Assembly: GCF_902859805.1 (NCBI RefSeq)
Contig: NZ_CADIKC010000001.1
Location: 1,426,001 to 1,490,000, forward strand
Source: Paraburkholderia sediminicola
GTDB taxonomy: Bacteria; Pseudomonadota; Gammaproteobacteria; Burkholderiales; Burkholderiaceae
Direction: 5' to 3'
Length of the DNA: 64,000 nucleotides
Notes under the pieces: model-generated
Seen by the model: the letters and a program-made list of their open reading frames with translations, nothing else
What the model was told of the DNA's origin: nothing
The model's database searches: none
Shown: positions 63,896 through 64,000 of the stretch, in pieces
Layout: the number at the start of each line of letters is the position of its first letter
How positions within the stretch are numbered: the stretch's first letter is position 1
Position numbers and translations under genes: made by a program

Positions 63896-64000
63896 GTGCC
63901 GTGCCGTGCCGTGCCGTGCCGTGCCGTGCCGTGCCGTGCCGTGCCGTGCCGTGCCGTGCCGTGCCGTGCCGTGCCGTGCCGTGCCGTGCCGTGCCGTGCC
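63896..64000. repeat. Pentamer tandem repeat, at least 21 x GTGCC
   Basis: Twenty-one perfect copies of GTGCC run up to the window edge and probably continue. With a five-base unit, copy-number change would shift any reading frame across it. The 280 bases before the arrays (63494-63773) are T/G-rich and hold no gene I can support. Confidence 0.97.

Noticed and set aside
63805..64000. CRISPR array
   Set aside because: The units are 6 and 5 bases with no spacers and no cas genes; these are simple tandem repeats.

Overview
The window is a GC-rich chromosomal segment typical of Burkholderiaceae, most likely Paraburkholderia. This rests on a hopanoid locus organised as in that group, an OmpC-type porin, MocR and IclR regulators, DUF3562 and DUF6723-like proteins, and a Paraburkholderia-style intergenic repeat. 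I saw no rRNA, tRNA, CRISPR array or intact transposon.

Left part (1-9.4 kb): a partial DUF3562 gene, a FAD amine/amino-acid oxidase convergent with a MocR regulator, a GNAT acetyltransferase, and an HscC-type Hsp70 followed by a membrane J-domain protein. A decayed Rhs core remnant follows at about 7.66-7.82 kb.

Catabolic block (7.9-23.9 kb): 14 tightly packed minus-strand genes run from 21403 to 7995 and end at a strong terminator. They encode a Rieske ferredoxin, a small conserved protein, a Rieske oxygenase alpha subunit, two SDRs, a cupin, an alpha/beta hydrolase, an IclR regulator, a ThDP enzyme, an aspartate-dehydrogenase-like protein, an aldehyde dehydrogenase, an extradiol (VOC) dioxygenase, a ferredoxin reductase and an MFS importer. 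A divergent porin and a second, closely similar IclR gene complete the block. A perfect palindrome lies just downstream of the predicted operon promoter. The set looks like a full uptake, ring-hydroxylation and meta-cleavage pathway. I cannot name the substrate, and the ThDP plus aspartate-dehydrogenase module is unusual for such operons.

Middle (24-34.2 kb): mostly single genes. They include a DUF4410 protein, a secreted nuclease with a translationally coupled small protein, a dapA-like synthase, a lytic transglycosylase, a Crp/Fnr regulator, an Mpo1-like membrane protein, an EamA transporter, egtD without an adjacent egtB, and acylphosphatase.

Hopanoid locus (34.2-50.3 kb): hpnA, an unknown gene, hpnB-hpnC, ispH-hpnH, hpnM, hpnN-mlaA and hpnD-E-F-G. 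Together they cover isoprenoid supply (ispH), squalene formation (hpnC/D/E), cyclisation (hpnF), side-chain addition (hpnH/G), probable sugar-related modification (hpnA/B) and lipid transport (hpnM/N, mlaA).

Signalling and right end (50.5-64 kb): a REC, CheC-like and PAS-GGDEF operon faces a hybrid histidine kinase. Beyond it are a stress-type protein, an FMN reductase preceded by a cluster of DnaA-box sequences, two small coupled proteins, a 43-residue secreted peptide, an ECF sigma/zinc-finger pair, a DUF1272 protein, a GntP permease, a lone sulfonate-type binding protein and an ArsC-family protein. The window ends in two adjacent tandem repeats, 14 x CAGTCC and at least 21 x GTGCC.
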